Part shown: piece by piece, positions 43,878 through 53,200 of the stretch
How the letters are laid out: every line of letters begins with the position of its first letter
Numbering within the stretch: the first letter of the stretch is position 1
From: Bog-473 sp963804055
Lineage (GTDB): Bacteria; Actinomycetota; Acidimicrobiia; Acidimicrobiales; RAAP-2
Direction: 5' to 3'
NCBI GenBank assembly: GCA_963804055.1
Contig: CAWDOU010000001.1
Coordinates: 372,001 to 436,000, forward strand
Length of the DNA: 64,000 bases
Translations under genes and position numbers: made by a program
Notes under the pieces: model-generated
What the model was told of the DNA's origin: nothing
Seen by the model: only the letters and a program-made list of their open reading frames with translations
The model's database searches: none

Positions 43878-44819
43878 TCAGAAACTCCCCGGCAACGCGA
43901 GGCTGATGTGCTCGAACGCGGTCAACAGGCAAAGGCACACTGCAGGAACACCGAGCACGACGACCAGCCACCGAAACCGACGGGGTGAACGGCGCCAGAC
44001 GAACCAGACACCGACCGCAACGACGAGTGTTAACGCGGACCACAGCACCACGGGCCATGTGCTGTTGCTGCTCCCGGTCAGCGAGTCGCCCGGAATGGTT
44101 GCGATCTGCGTCCCGCCGCGTGGCACGGTCGTTGTCGAGTGCGCAGGCGCCGTCCTCGTGCCCGGGCCCGGATCGAAGGCCGCGGTCACCACCAAGCGCG
44201 TCGCCGCGCTGTAGCGCGGATTGCAGGTCGTGAGCGTCAACGTCGACTTGTTCCCCACGGTGGCCAGGACGGCGACGTCGGTGGGTGCGACGACTTGGGT
44301 GTTAACAACCTTGTAGTGGAAGAAGCCCTGCTCGGTCAGGATGTAGATGGAGTCGCCGGGACCCAACTCGTTGAGGTTGTAGAAGGGATGGGCGTACGTC
44401 GTGCGGTGGCCGGCGATGGCGACGTTTCCCGGTTCACCAGGCAGGGGCGTTCCTGGGTAGTGCCCCGGGCCCTGCTCGAGCTGCGCCTCACCGACTCCCT
44501 CGACGATGGCGTCGAGGAGCCCGATCTTGGGAATCGACAGCAGGCCGACGGGCTCGTTCACCTGAGGATCGGGGAGTGTTAACGCGGTGTTGTGCTGGAG
44601 CGGAGGCAAATGCAGCCGCTGCGCGCCGGTGAGATGCGCGGCGGTGGTCGGGAGTTGCCGATGCAACTGTTGCGCCAGTTCGGACTTGAGATGTGACTGT
44701 GCCTGTTCTTCGTACAGCCCGGTTCCCCACAGCTGGTACGCGACGAAGGCGATCAGCAGCACACCCACGACGAGCACGCCCGCTCCGATCCTCACCACCA
44801 CTCGGCCCGTTCGGGTCAT
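43878..44819 (-). CDS. Class E-like sortase with extra C-terminal membrane helices
   Basis: 313 residues. N-terminal membrane helix 8-30; sortase beta barrel ~90-215 with catalytic His138 (IAGHRTTYAHPF), Cys199 (LTLTTCNPRYS) and Arg208 (ATRLVV). The TLTTCNPxxSAxxR block is typical of class E. After a Thr/Pro linker there are two more hydrophobic segments (257-275 and 283-303), so it probably has three membrane passes; most class E sortases have one. It should cleave LAxTG between Thr and Gly and attach the product to peptidoglycan. Three GTTAAC palindromes lie in the gene. The start is ATG 44819; a longer frame upstream is unlikely. Confidence 0.85.
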   Translation of the reverse strand: MTRTGRVVVRIGAGVLVVGVLLIAFVAYQLWGTGLYEEQAQSHLKSELAQQLHRQLPTTAAHLTGAQRLHLPPLQHNTALTLPDPQVNEPVGLLSIPKIGLLDAIVEGVGEAQLEQGPGHYPGTPLPGEPGNVAIAGHRTTYAHPFYNLNELGPGDSIYILTEQGFFHYKVVNTQVVAPTDVAVLATVGNKSTLTLTTCNPRYSAATRLVVTAAFDPGPGTRTAPAHSTTTVPRGGTQIATIPGDSLTGSSNSTWPVVLWSALTLVVAVGVWFVWRRSPRRFRWLVVVLGVPAVCLCLLTAFEHISLALPGSF

Positions 44820-44976
44820 GCGGGGGGAGTGTACGAGGGAGTCCGAAGGAAACGGGTGTCGGCAGTTGCAGCGATCAGAAGATGCGCGTGCAAGTTGCCG
44901 CGCCACGCCGAAAAAAATTCGACGGTCGCATGCAGGATCAAAAGATAAAAAGTTGTGATTCGCTCCAACGCGCGCT

Positions 44977-45005
44977 TGACGCAGCGGGAATTGCGCCGTA
45001 CCGTT
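44977..45005 (+). promoter_or_regulatory. Promoter of the major WxL-like surface gene
   Basis: TTGACG (44977-44982), 17-bp spacer, TACCGT (45000-45005). This is the best sigma-70-type promoter in the region and points at the gene starting 45310, leaving a ~300-nt leader. Confidence 0.55.
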
Positions 45006-45011
45006 CGCCTC

Positions 45012-45309
45012 GGTCTCAACGGGGGATGTCGGACCGCTGGAGGAGCACGCTCTGGTGGAGTTCGTCTGAGCGTGCGTCGGTTAGGGGATGCCGCGCTCGG
45101 GAGACCGCATGCGGCGAAAGGGGGTCGGGAGAGTTGCACTATCCCGGTCGGGGATTTCGCTGTTACTCACACACAGTGATGAGTACAACGCGGCCGCGTT
45201 CGGGAATGTGTCGTAACTACTTGGCGACGACTGTGCGGGGGGCCACGCGGCTTTCTGCCTTTACGGGAGCCCACTTCACCCGTCGCACACTCTTAAAAGG
45301 AGATCCATC
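45012..45309 (+). other. Long structured 5' leader
   Basis: About 300 nt between the predicted start of transcription and TTG 45310 with no gene. GCACGCTC (45046-45053) pairs with GAGCGTGC (45069-45076), and TACTCA (45164-45169) with TGAGTA (45180-45185). AAAAGGAGAT just before the start codon is a strong ribosome site. It could be a regulatory or stability leader. Confidence 0.4.
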
Positions 45310-47461
45310 TTGTTAGGCAAGAGAAAACTCGGATCCGCGATTGGGGCGCTTGCCCTCGTCGGAGGATTCATGGGCGCGGCGATTGGTGCGTCTGTTATCT
45401 CGGCCACGGCAGCCTCTGCAGGCACGCCGGCACCGGGGTACAGCTGCACCATCACGGACACGGCCACGGCCCAGTCCGTCACCGCGTCGAACCTGACGTA
45501 CCCCGCAGTGGTGCCCTCGGGCACGCTGACCGGTGTCACCAACGGTGACCCGATCAACTTCAACTGCACCGGCCTCGGGGCGGACGAGACCCTCGCCATC
45601 ATCCAGGCCGCTGGCCTGGCGGCGTTGGACAACCCGGCCAACGAGGAGAGCTACGCCGACATCGGCGCCGGCAACCTCGGAGCCTCGGCTGACGGCAGCG
45701 GGGACATCAACACGACGTCGACCACGTTGTCGACGTGGAGCAACGGTGACAGCAATGTCAAGTGCGGGAACAGCCAGGTTGCGGCAAACCTCGGTGCCAT
45801 CGGCTGCCTGATGACGGCGGCCGACCTCGGTACCGAGCAGCCCATCGTGCTGTTCGACGTCGACTACGTCAATGACGCCACTCCTGTGAACCCGGCCATC
45901 TCGATCGGGTCGCAGACCGTGACGCCGAGTGAAGTCGTCACGCCGACGACCACCTCCGGCTTCTGGTGGGGCGCCTCGGAAGAGGGTGCCGGCGGTGCAA
46001 ACCCGGTTCCTCTTATCGTCGACGTTGACGGGTCACCCGACACCGACAACTCGTTGGTGGTGAGCGCGGCGTCCTACGCCTACGGCTCGCCTGGAACGCC
46101 GACGTACCCGGTCATGACCGGTAACGTCACGTTGCCAGCCGGCCTTACGCCTGGATTCCACACGCTGTCCATAACGGAACCCACGCTCGCGAGTGGCGCG
46201 ATCACGGCATCGGTGCCGCTGTTCGTCGCTGGCGCGACTGGTAGTGCTGGCGTTGTTCCGATCAGCAACACCGGCCCGAACACCGGCGTGACGATCACCG
46301 GCAGCACCGGATGGGACCCCGACAACACTTCGACGTGGAGTGGGACGTGGAACCCGCCGGTGGGCTGTGACCTTCCGGCAGTTCCCGCCACGATCGGTGC
46401 GAACCCCAACGACCCGACGTCGAGCACCGCTCCGGAGACCTTCACCGCGAACACTTCGGACATCCCCAACAACTACTTCTCCGACAGCACTTGCGTGCCG
46501 GGGGCGTGGACGTTGACGGTGACCCAGTCGGTGACTGACCCCACCCCGGTGGCCGAGCGCGACCTTCGGTCCGATCAACCTGGTTGACCTCACCTCGTCG
46601 TGCACCATTGCGTCGACGGGTACCTGCCTCGTGCAGCAGGGTCTGAGCCAGCAAGTGAACGGCACGAACCTCACGGTTACGGAGTTCGCCGCAACGCAGG
46701 GCATCGGTACCCCGGGTCAGAACCCGAGCGCGATCCTCGTCAACCTCAGCACCGTCACGTTGGGCCCTGGTGTGTTCCAGGCCGGACAGGGCGAGCTGAA
46801 CACCGTCGAGGTGAACGACTCCCGAGGCACGCTGTCCGGTTGGACGGTCACGGGCCAGATGGAAGGTGACTTCCAAGGTCCGAACGTCGGCAACGATCAC
46901 TCGATCCCCGCCGACTACCTCACCTGGAACCCCTCGGTGAGCCTGACCTACCCGGGCAACATCCCGCACCCTGGTGACCCCGACTGGCTGGCCAACGGTG
47001 TGATCCCTGGTGGGACCACCGAGCCGCCGACCTACGGGCCGGACGCTTGCGCCGCAGGGTCTGCAGCCACGGGCACGAACAGCAACGAGACGTGCCCCAC
47101 GGTGAACGACAACGCGACGAGCAACAACCCGAGTGGGAACCCGGCGACGGGTCAGATCGGTGGCAGCACTGCGCCGACCAACCACGCGGGTGAGCCGGCC
47201 TGGCCGAACGCTGTTGGCGCAGAGGGCCCGAGCGGCCTCCTGTACGAGGTGGTTGCCGGTCCGGTGGCCAACCTGACCACCAGCCTGGCCACTGCTTCTG
47301 ACTACCAGGGTCCGAACAGCGCGGTGACGCTCTGCTCGGCGCCTGCTGGTGGCGGTGGCGGTGCATTCAACTGCGACGCTTCACTGTCGCTCGCAGTGCC
47401 GCCGTACGTGGCAGCTGGCACGTACACGGACACCATGGACCTGCTCACCACCGCCACCTGA
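45310..47461 (+). CDS. Large secreted WxL-like surface protein, interrupted by a +1 frameshift
   Basis: About 715 residues once rejoined. It starts TTG-TTA (MLGKRKLGS) after a strong ribosome site; signal peptide to ~residue 37 (VISATAASAG). The frame breaks at about 46551-46565: ...TDPTPVA continues as SATFGPINLVDLTSS in the next frame (2152 nt = 717 codons + 1). The second half has VEVNDSRGTLSGWTVTG, IPADYLTWNPSV and a final VPPYVAAGTYTDTMDLLTTAT, matching the other WxL-like C-termini. The promoter, long leader and strong ribosome site suggest high expression, perhaps a main coat protein. It is followed by two hairpins and a DUF916-like partner gene. Confidence 0.75.
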
Positions 47462-47479
47462 GCGGACTGAACAGGCCCA

Positions 47480-47504
47480 GGAACTGACCGAATCGGTCGG
47501 TTCC
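47480..47504 (+). terminator. First hairpin after the WxL-like gene
   Basis: GGAACTGACCG and CGGTCGGTTCC pair (one G-T wobble) around AAT, 19 nt after the stop codon. It may protect the 3' end or start termination. Confidence 0.4.
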
Positions 47505-47518
47505 GTAGAGGTAACGTC

Positions 47519-47548
47519 ATGGGGGGACGGCTCCGGCCGTCCCCCCAT
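47519..47548 (+). terminator. Second hairpin after the WxL-like gene
   Basis: ATGGGGGGACGGC and GCCGTCCCCCCAT are exact 13-bp complements around TCCG. There is no U-tract. Lying between the abundant surface gene and the DUF916-like gene, it probably attenuates downstream expression. Confidence 0.55.
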
Positions 47549-47591
47549 TGACGTCTCGGGGCCATGTCGGGCCAGGGGGGCTCCTCACGAA

Positions 47592-48707
47592 ATGAACGAC
47601 ATCCACCACGTACGCAGGGCGGCCGCCGCGGTCGGCGTCGTCCTGACCGTCCTCTTGAGCCTCCTGGCGTTCGCACCGGCAGCGACGGCAGGAGCCGCCG
47701 GGACCCCGGCCGCCACCTCGACCTCCTGCCCACAGGTGCCGGCCGCCGTCCAGGGCACGACCCCCGCCTGGTCCTTCGTCCCCCTCTCGCAGAAGACCGA
47801 CGTCCTGTCCCGCTCGGCGATTCACCTGATTGCTGGGCCCGGCCAAACGGTCACGGACACCGCCGTCCTCACGAACTACTCCACCGACACGCTGCCCTTC
47901 AACGTGTACGGCTCCGACGCGTACAACACCAAGGTGCTCGGCACCTTCACCCTGCACCCGCCGAATGTGAAGCCGAAGGACGTCGGCACGTGGATCACGC
48001 TTCCCGTCAACAACTACGACCTCCCGGGCTGCCACGTCGCCGAATTCCACTTCACCGTCAAGGTCCCGCTCAACGCGGCGCCGGGCGACCACGCCGGCGG
48101 GATCGTGGCGCTGAACCTCGCTCCCGACACCAATCCTCAGCCCGGGACCAACTTCGCCGTGCAGCGTGGTGAGGGCATCGCCGTCTACGTCCGTGTCCCC
48201 GGTCCGTTGCACCCCGGCGTGGCGGCAGCCAACGTGGGCGCGACCTACTCGACCTCGCCCCTCGGCTTTGGATCGAGCTCGGCGAAAATGCACTACCAGG
48301 TCGTGAACACCGGCAACGAGGTGCTGAACGGCAAGAGTCAGCTCACCGTGACGAACATCTTCGGCTCGACAGTGCACACCTTCCGACCGGTGCCGATCGT
48401 CGCGCTGATACCGGGCGGGCGCATGACCGTGACCGAGCCGACGTTCAGCGGCCTGCCCTTCTTCGGACCCGTGCATCTGCACGTCACGATGACGACGAGC
48501 GCCATCACCTCCACGGGCTCGGCGCAGTTCTGGATCGTCCCGTGGCTGCTGATCCTCATCGTCATCGTCGTCCTCGCGCTTCTGTTCTACCTGTGGCGCC
48601 GCCGCCGGAAGCGCAAGCACGCCGAAGAAGCTGCGGTGCCGCCGCCGAACAACACACCAGAGGTCGATTCAGACGTGCCCGAGGGTGAGCCGGCGCCAGT
48701 CCCGTGA
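47592..48707 (+). CDS. DUF916/WxL-interacting-protein-like membrane anchor
   Basis: 371 residues. Signal peptide to ~residue 33 (LAFAPAATAGAAG). DUF916-like domain ~55-180 with GPGQTVTDTAVLTNYSTDTLPFNV-type strands and the hallmark PGDHAGGIVAL. A second beta domain ~195-300, then a single membrane helix (WLLILIVIVVLALLFYLW), a basic stop-transfer RRRRKRKH and an acidic tail. It is the partner of the WxL-like gene just upstream and a paralogue of the protein at 40980, with the same order (secreted WxL-like protein, then anchor). ATG 47592 is preceded by only a weak GGGG/CACGA region. Confidence 0.75.
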   Translation: MNDIHHVRRAAAAVGVVLTVLLSLLAFAPAATAGAAGTPAATSTSCPQVPAAVQGTTPAWSFVPLSQKTDVLSRSAIHLIAGPGQTVTDTAVLTNYSTDTLPFNVYGSDAYNTKVLGTFTLHPPNVKPKDVGTWITLPVNNYDLPGCHVAEFHFTVKVPLNAAPGDHAGGIVALNLAPDTNPQPGTNFAVQRGEGIAVYVRVPGPLHPGVAAANVGATYSTSPLGFGSSSAKMHYQVVNTGNEVLNGKSQLTVTNIFGSTVHTFRPVPIVALIPGGRMTVTEPTFSGLPFFGPVHLHVTMTTSAITSTGSAQFWIVPWLLILIVIVVLALLFYLWRRRRKRKHAEEAAVPPPNNTPEVDSDVPEGEPAPVP

Positions 48708-48770
48708 CGGCGTGCCGCGGCGACGCGGTGCGTATGACCCACCGATGAATCGAACGAAAGTCGAGACGAG

Positions 48771-49256
48771 ATGAAGGTACGCAGCATGACGCGGAGCGCG
48801 CGCAGCGCGGCAGTGGCACTGACAATCGCGAGTGCCGTGGTCCTCGCTGCGTGCTCGTCGTCGCCGTCGTCAACGGCCGGGCCGACACCCAAGCCAACGC
48901 ACGGGCTGACGCTGTACGCCTACAAGACTTCTCTCGGGACCGTGGTGGGCTCCATCGCGGGCATCGTCGCCTACACCGATGCGGCCGAGACCTCGAAGCA
49001 CTTCGTCTGCACGAGCGCATCGTGCACGGCGACGTGGCATCCCTGGGTCACCGACGGTGTGACTGTCACTGCTGCAGCAGGCGTGCAGCAGTCGCTCATC
49101 GGGACGGTGAAGCGGCCTGATGGCTCCGTCCAAATGACCTACGGCGGTCACCCGCTTTATCTCTACGCGCACACGCAACACGCGGTGCAAGCGAATGCCC
49201 AGGGGGCCGGCGGTGTGTGGTACGTCGTCGGCACGGACGGCAACGTCATCAAGTGA
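48771..49256 (+). CDS. Lipoprotein of the secreted-repeat (COG4315) family
   Basis: 161 residues. A lipoprotein signal peptide with lipobox VLAAC (Cys ~27). The mature part has two modules of the COG4315/Lipoprotein_15 type: CTSASCTATWHPW and YGGHPLYLYAHTQHAVQAN ... GVWYVV. These small extracellular lipoproteins are common in actinobacteria; their function is unknown. It overlaps the next lipoprotein gene (GTGA). Confidence 0.82.
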   Translation: MKVRSMTRSARSAAVALTIASAVVLAACSSSPSSTAGPTPKPTHGLTLYAYKTSLGTVVGSIAGIVAYTDAAETSKHFVCTSASCTATWHPWVTDGVTVTAAAGVQQSLIGTVKRPDGSVQMTYGGHPLYLYAHTQHAVQANAQGAGGVWYVVGTDGNVIK

Positions 49257-49981
49257 GGAACAAGGAAAGACGACTTCGCCGACCGCCGCTTCTGCTCCCG
49301 GTCATCTCGGCTGCGACGTGTGGCTTGGTCTTGGTTGCCTGCTCGTCGAGCAGCCCTCCGCCGCCCAAGGCAACCGGCACGGGCACACCCACCCAGAATC
49401 TCACCGCCCATGTGCTGAACCTCAGGTCGTCGGACTTCCCCAGCACGTGGAAGACCTATCCGGCGACCGGGGGACCAAACGTGGTGCGTTCCTCGGTGAA
49501 CGGGTGCGCGCTCCAGCTGCATGCGCCCAAGCCCGCCACTGCCGCCGTCTCGAGCAACTTCCTCGAGTCTGCGACGGGACTCGAGATCGGTTCGCAGGTC
49601 CAGGTCTTCGACCATTCGTCGCAGGCGACGGCGACAGCGACCTCAGTGGGAAGCAGCACGCTCTCGGCGTGCCTCGCAGCGGTCGTGAAGTCAGGGCTGA
49701 GCGCCACGCTGACATCGAAGGAGACCATCACCAACGTGACGGCCTCGCCTGTCGATCCACAGAACAGCGGTCCTCACGCGTTCGCACAGCAGGTCGTGGC
49801 CACGATCTCCTACCCGGGGAAGAGCGGTGCGACATCCACGCTCCAGGTGTACGTGCTCGTCGACGGGTTCGCGCATGGCGTGGTCACAGTCGAGGGCGAG
49901 TTCGAGAACCCGGGATCGGCGCCCCCGACCACTCTGGTGTCGTCGACGATGGCGACGCTACTGAAGCGGGCGCAGGGCTAA
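49253..49981 (+). CDS. Lipoprotein of unknown function
   Basis: 242 residues from GTG 49253, which overlaps the previous stop (GTGA). Basic N-terminus RNKERRLRRPP, a hydrophobic segment and a lipobox VLVAC (Cys ~29) followed by SSSS and a Pro linker. The mature ~200 residues look like a mixed alpha/beta domain with NLRSSDFPSTWKTYP, reminiscent of LpqN/LpqT-like or sensor-type mycobacterial lipoproteins; I do not recognise a family. It is followed by the palindrome at 49987. Confidence 0.75.
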   Translation: MRNKERRLRRPPLLLPVISAATCGLVLVACSSSSPPPPKATGTGTPTQNLTAHVLNLRSSDFPSTWKTYPATGGPNVVRSSVNGCALQLHAPKPATAAVSSNFLESATGLEIGSQVQVFDHSSQATATATSVGSSTLSACLAAVVKSGLSATLTSKETITNVTASPVDPQNSGPHAFAQQVVATISYPGKSGATSTLQVYVLVDGFAHGVVTVEGEFENPGSAPPTTLVSSTMATLLKRAQG

Positions 49982-49986
49982 CGGCT

Positions 49987-50012
49987 GCGAGGAGCGGGCG
50001 CCCGCTCCTCGC
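49987..50012 (+). terminator. 26-bp perfect palindrome after the lipoprotein genes
   Basis: GCGAGGAGCGGGC followed directly by GCCCGCTCCTCGC. It would fold into an 11-bp stem with a 4-nt loop. It begins 5 nt after the stop codon. There is no U-tract, but termination or mRNA protection is likely. Confidence 0.55.
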
Positions 50013-50112
50013 GGACGGCTGCAAAGACCTCCGGCCGGGACTTTCTTTTGCGCAGCGGGGTTGCAAATTTCAAAACCCCTGGCCACAGGGTTGTGTCCGC
50101 CAAAACAATCGT

Positions 50113-50141
50113 TTGACTGTGACGTCTCGGGTGACTAACTT
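50113..50141 (+). promoter_or_regulatory. Promoter of the giant TIG protein gene
   Basis: TTGACT (50113-50118), 17-bp spacer, TAACTT (50136-50141). An inverted repeat CCCTG-GCCA-CAGGG lies upstream near 50077-50090. The leader that follows carries a tandem GTCCGGAGGGGGATG (50151-50175). Confidence 0.55.
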
Positions 50142-50213
50142 CTCCCACGTCCGGAGGGGGATGTCCGGAGGGGGATGGGGGCGGCGAGAACCGTCCAGCT
50201 TGGGGGTGACGCT

Positions 50214-53200
50214 GTGCGTCACAAGGGGAACACTGCAAGCGGTTCGAACAGCACGTTCGGAGCGGTGAGTTTGTTGCGGCGAATGGTGAGCGGCCTTTTC
50301 GCCATCGCCCTGTTGCTCGGAGTCGTGGGTGGAGCCGTCGTGGCCTCGCTCACGGTTGCGGCATCTCCAGCCGGAGCGACCCCGCCCGGCTACGTCAACG
50401 TTGCAGAGAACTGTTGGGCGACGACGTCCGACGGTAACCAGGCGGCAAACGCCACCCGAGACTTCGCGTCGACGTCCACCCCGACCTCGGTGCTGCCCGG
50501 TGGGCAGTTCACGCTGACGTATGCCGACTCGGGCGACAACTCGCTCTCCGCGACGAGCGGGACGTACACGCTCGCCGGCGAGGAGAACCAGGTCGTCAAG
50601 ATCGACACCCCTGCGCAAGCGACGGTGGTCAGCGGACCGACCATCACGCAGCAGGGCTACTACTACAACCCGTCCAACCCCTCGGTGCAGACCCCAACTG
50701 CCTCGACGGTGACCCTCAGCTCTGACGCCAACAGCCCGAGCGGGCAGATCATCACCCTCAACATGCCGACGGAGATTCCGGGTGGCGACAACTTCGTCAC
50801 ACCGACGGTCTCGATCGTCATGAAGGCATCGAGCAGCCCGACCACCAACACCCTTTCGAGCGGCATGCTCAGCGTGCAGCCGGTCGGCAGCGCAACCAGC
50901 AGCACCGACCCGGGCGACTCCTTCGTGATCGTTGTGACGGGCACTCCCGTCGGCACCGTCAACGCCAACACCGCGTGCTGGCCGTTCCCGACCCCGCCGA
51001 CACCCTTTGTCACCACGGGCATCATCGACAACGTTCCGCCGACCATCGCCATCGCCAGCCCGGGGAACAACGGCCAGGAGGTCGTCAACTCCCACGTGGC
51101 CGCGAACTTCAGCTGCTTCGACAACTCGCCCTACGGCGACGGTATTCAAAGCTGCACGGCTACAAACGACAACACACCGATTGCCAACGGAGCGCTGATC
51201 AACACAACGGGATTGGGCAGCCACACCCTCACGGTGACGGCTACCAACAATTCGGGATATCAGAGCCAACAGACATCGACCTATACGGTGATCGAACCGC
51301 CCTATGACCTGCTTCCCCCGACGATCACCCTGACGTCGCCGACCAACGGTGAGCAGGTCATCACGGGGTCCAACATCGCTGCCGCCTACAGCTGCGCGGA
51401 CTCCGGAGGCTCCGGCCTGGCCAGTTGCACCGGCACCGTGGCCAACGGTTCGGCGCTCAGCACGACAGCCGGTTATCACACCTTCACGGTGACGGCCAAG
51501 GACAACCGCGGGAACCCGACGACGGAGACCGTGGGGTACTTCGCCCGGACGACGAACAGCACGCAAACCATCTCCTCGGCCGACCAGGCCCTGGGGTACT
51601 CGAGCACGTTCACGAACAATGACTGCTCGCTCGGCCACACCTACTACAGCGTCGTTATCGACATCATCCAGACCAGCCACAACTGCGACTACTACGGCTC
51701 CGACGTCCCCGAGGTGAACTGGCAGGTGACGGCACCGGCAGGCAACGGTGGCCAGCTCGCCGTGGGTGACCAGCTCACGGTGAAGCAGCAGATCTACATG
51801 CCGGGACACCAGGCCACGTCGGCCAACGGTGGGTACTACACCGGGCCCTACGCTTCCAACTTCGCCATCACCGCCCCATCGGGGACGGTCATCAACGGCC
51901 CGATCACCTCATCGGCGACGGGCATCAACACCAGCACGTACGGCGTCGGCAACGCGACCTCCGCTGCAGCCTGTAACTACGGGTACAACGGCACGACGGG
52001 GACGACGGAGTGCGTGGCGAACTCGACCAACATCGCCACGACCACCGTGGGGACGTTGGTCTCCACAACAGTGGGGACGCAGGCCAGCACCACCGTCTCG
52101 GCGAGCTCGAGCGGCCAGACCGTCACGGCTCTGACCGGCAGCATCCTCCACGTCGCAGCCATCACGAACTTCCCGACCACGAACGGCGGCAGGATCAACG
52201 TGGCCACCAGTGCCGGGACCGAAGTCCTTTCCTACGCCAGCACCTCGACGGCGACCGGAACCTGCGGCTCAACGGCTCCGGTTGCTTGCTTCACCGGCGT
52301 GGCCGTGGTCAGTGGGCCCGGCGGCACCGTCTCGACGGGCGGCGCGGTTGCCCGTGCCAACTCGATCGGCAACCTGAACGGGATTCTGCCCGTTGCCGCC
52401 ACGACGAGCCTGCCCTCCGCCGGCCGCGTCTACGTCGCCACCAGCGCGGGGACTGACACGCTCGCCTACACGGCCACCGCCGCCACTGCCGCCATCTGCG
52501 GCACCACCAGCGGCTGCCTCGAAGGCGTCACCCAGATCACCGGGACTGCGACCGACACGGTCACCACCGGTGGGACGGTTGCTCGAGCCAATGGGCTGAC
52601 CGACCTCAATGCCGTCCTACCGGTCGCCGCCACGACGAACTTCACCAGTCCGGGTCTCGTGACGGTGGCGGGGAGCTCGGGGACGATCGTCGCCAGCTAC
52701 ACAGGAACCTCCACTACGGCGGCCACGTGTGGCACCACCGCCGGGTGCCTTACTGGAGTCACGTTCCAGAACGGCGCCACCGGCACGATCAGTGCCGGAG
52801 GTGCGATCGCCGAACCAGCAGCCGGGACGGACCTCATGAACTTCGCCACGGTCGCCGCGGCGTCGAACGGCGTCAACGTGAACTCGTTCCAGGGCAGCGG
52901 CACGCTCAGCGTCAACACGCTCAACACCGCCTGCCCGGCTGCGGGCACCTCTGGGACGCCCTGTTTCACGGCGCCAGGGACGCTCAACGTCTGGACGACG
53001 AACGGCGTGCAGTCGCTGACCTACACCGGCATCTCGGGCACCTCGTTCACCGGGGTGCAGGTGCAGAACGGTGGGTCGGGTCTGATCAACACCGACGGGC
53101 CGGTCACCCAGCCCATCAACTGGAAGATCATGGGTGCATCGAACGTCAACGGCGTGGCGGTGAGCGGCTACAACTGGTCGGTTCCCGCCACCAACCAGAC

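Larger units (their letters stand above)
36483..44583. repeat. Dispersed palindrome GYGTTAACRC, ten copies
   Basis: GTTAAC cores at 36483, 36504, 36916, 37198, 37365, 41642, 41894, 44029, 44301 and 44578. Seven fit GYGTTAACRC fully; the copy at 41642 is a 12-bp perfect palindrome GGTGTTAACACC. The first two are 21 bp (two turns) apart and one lies 7 nt before the ATG of the ribbon-helix-helix gene. Others sit inside that gene, the DUF916-like gene and the sortase gene, mostly read as Val/Ala-Leu(TTA)-Thr. I found no copies elsewhere in the window. Confidence 0.6.
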
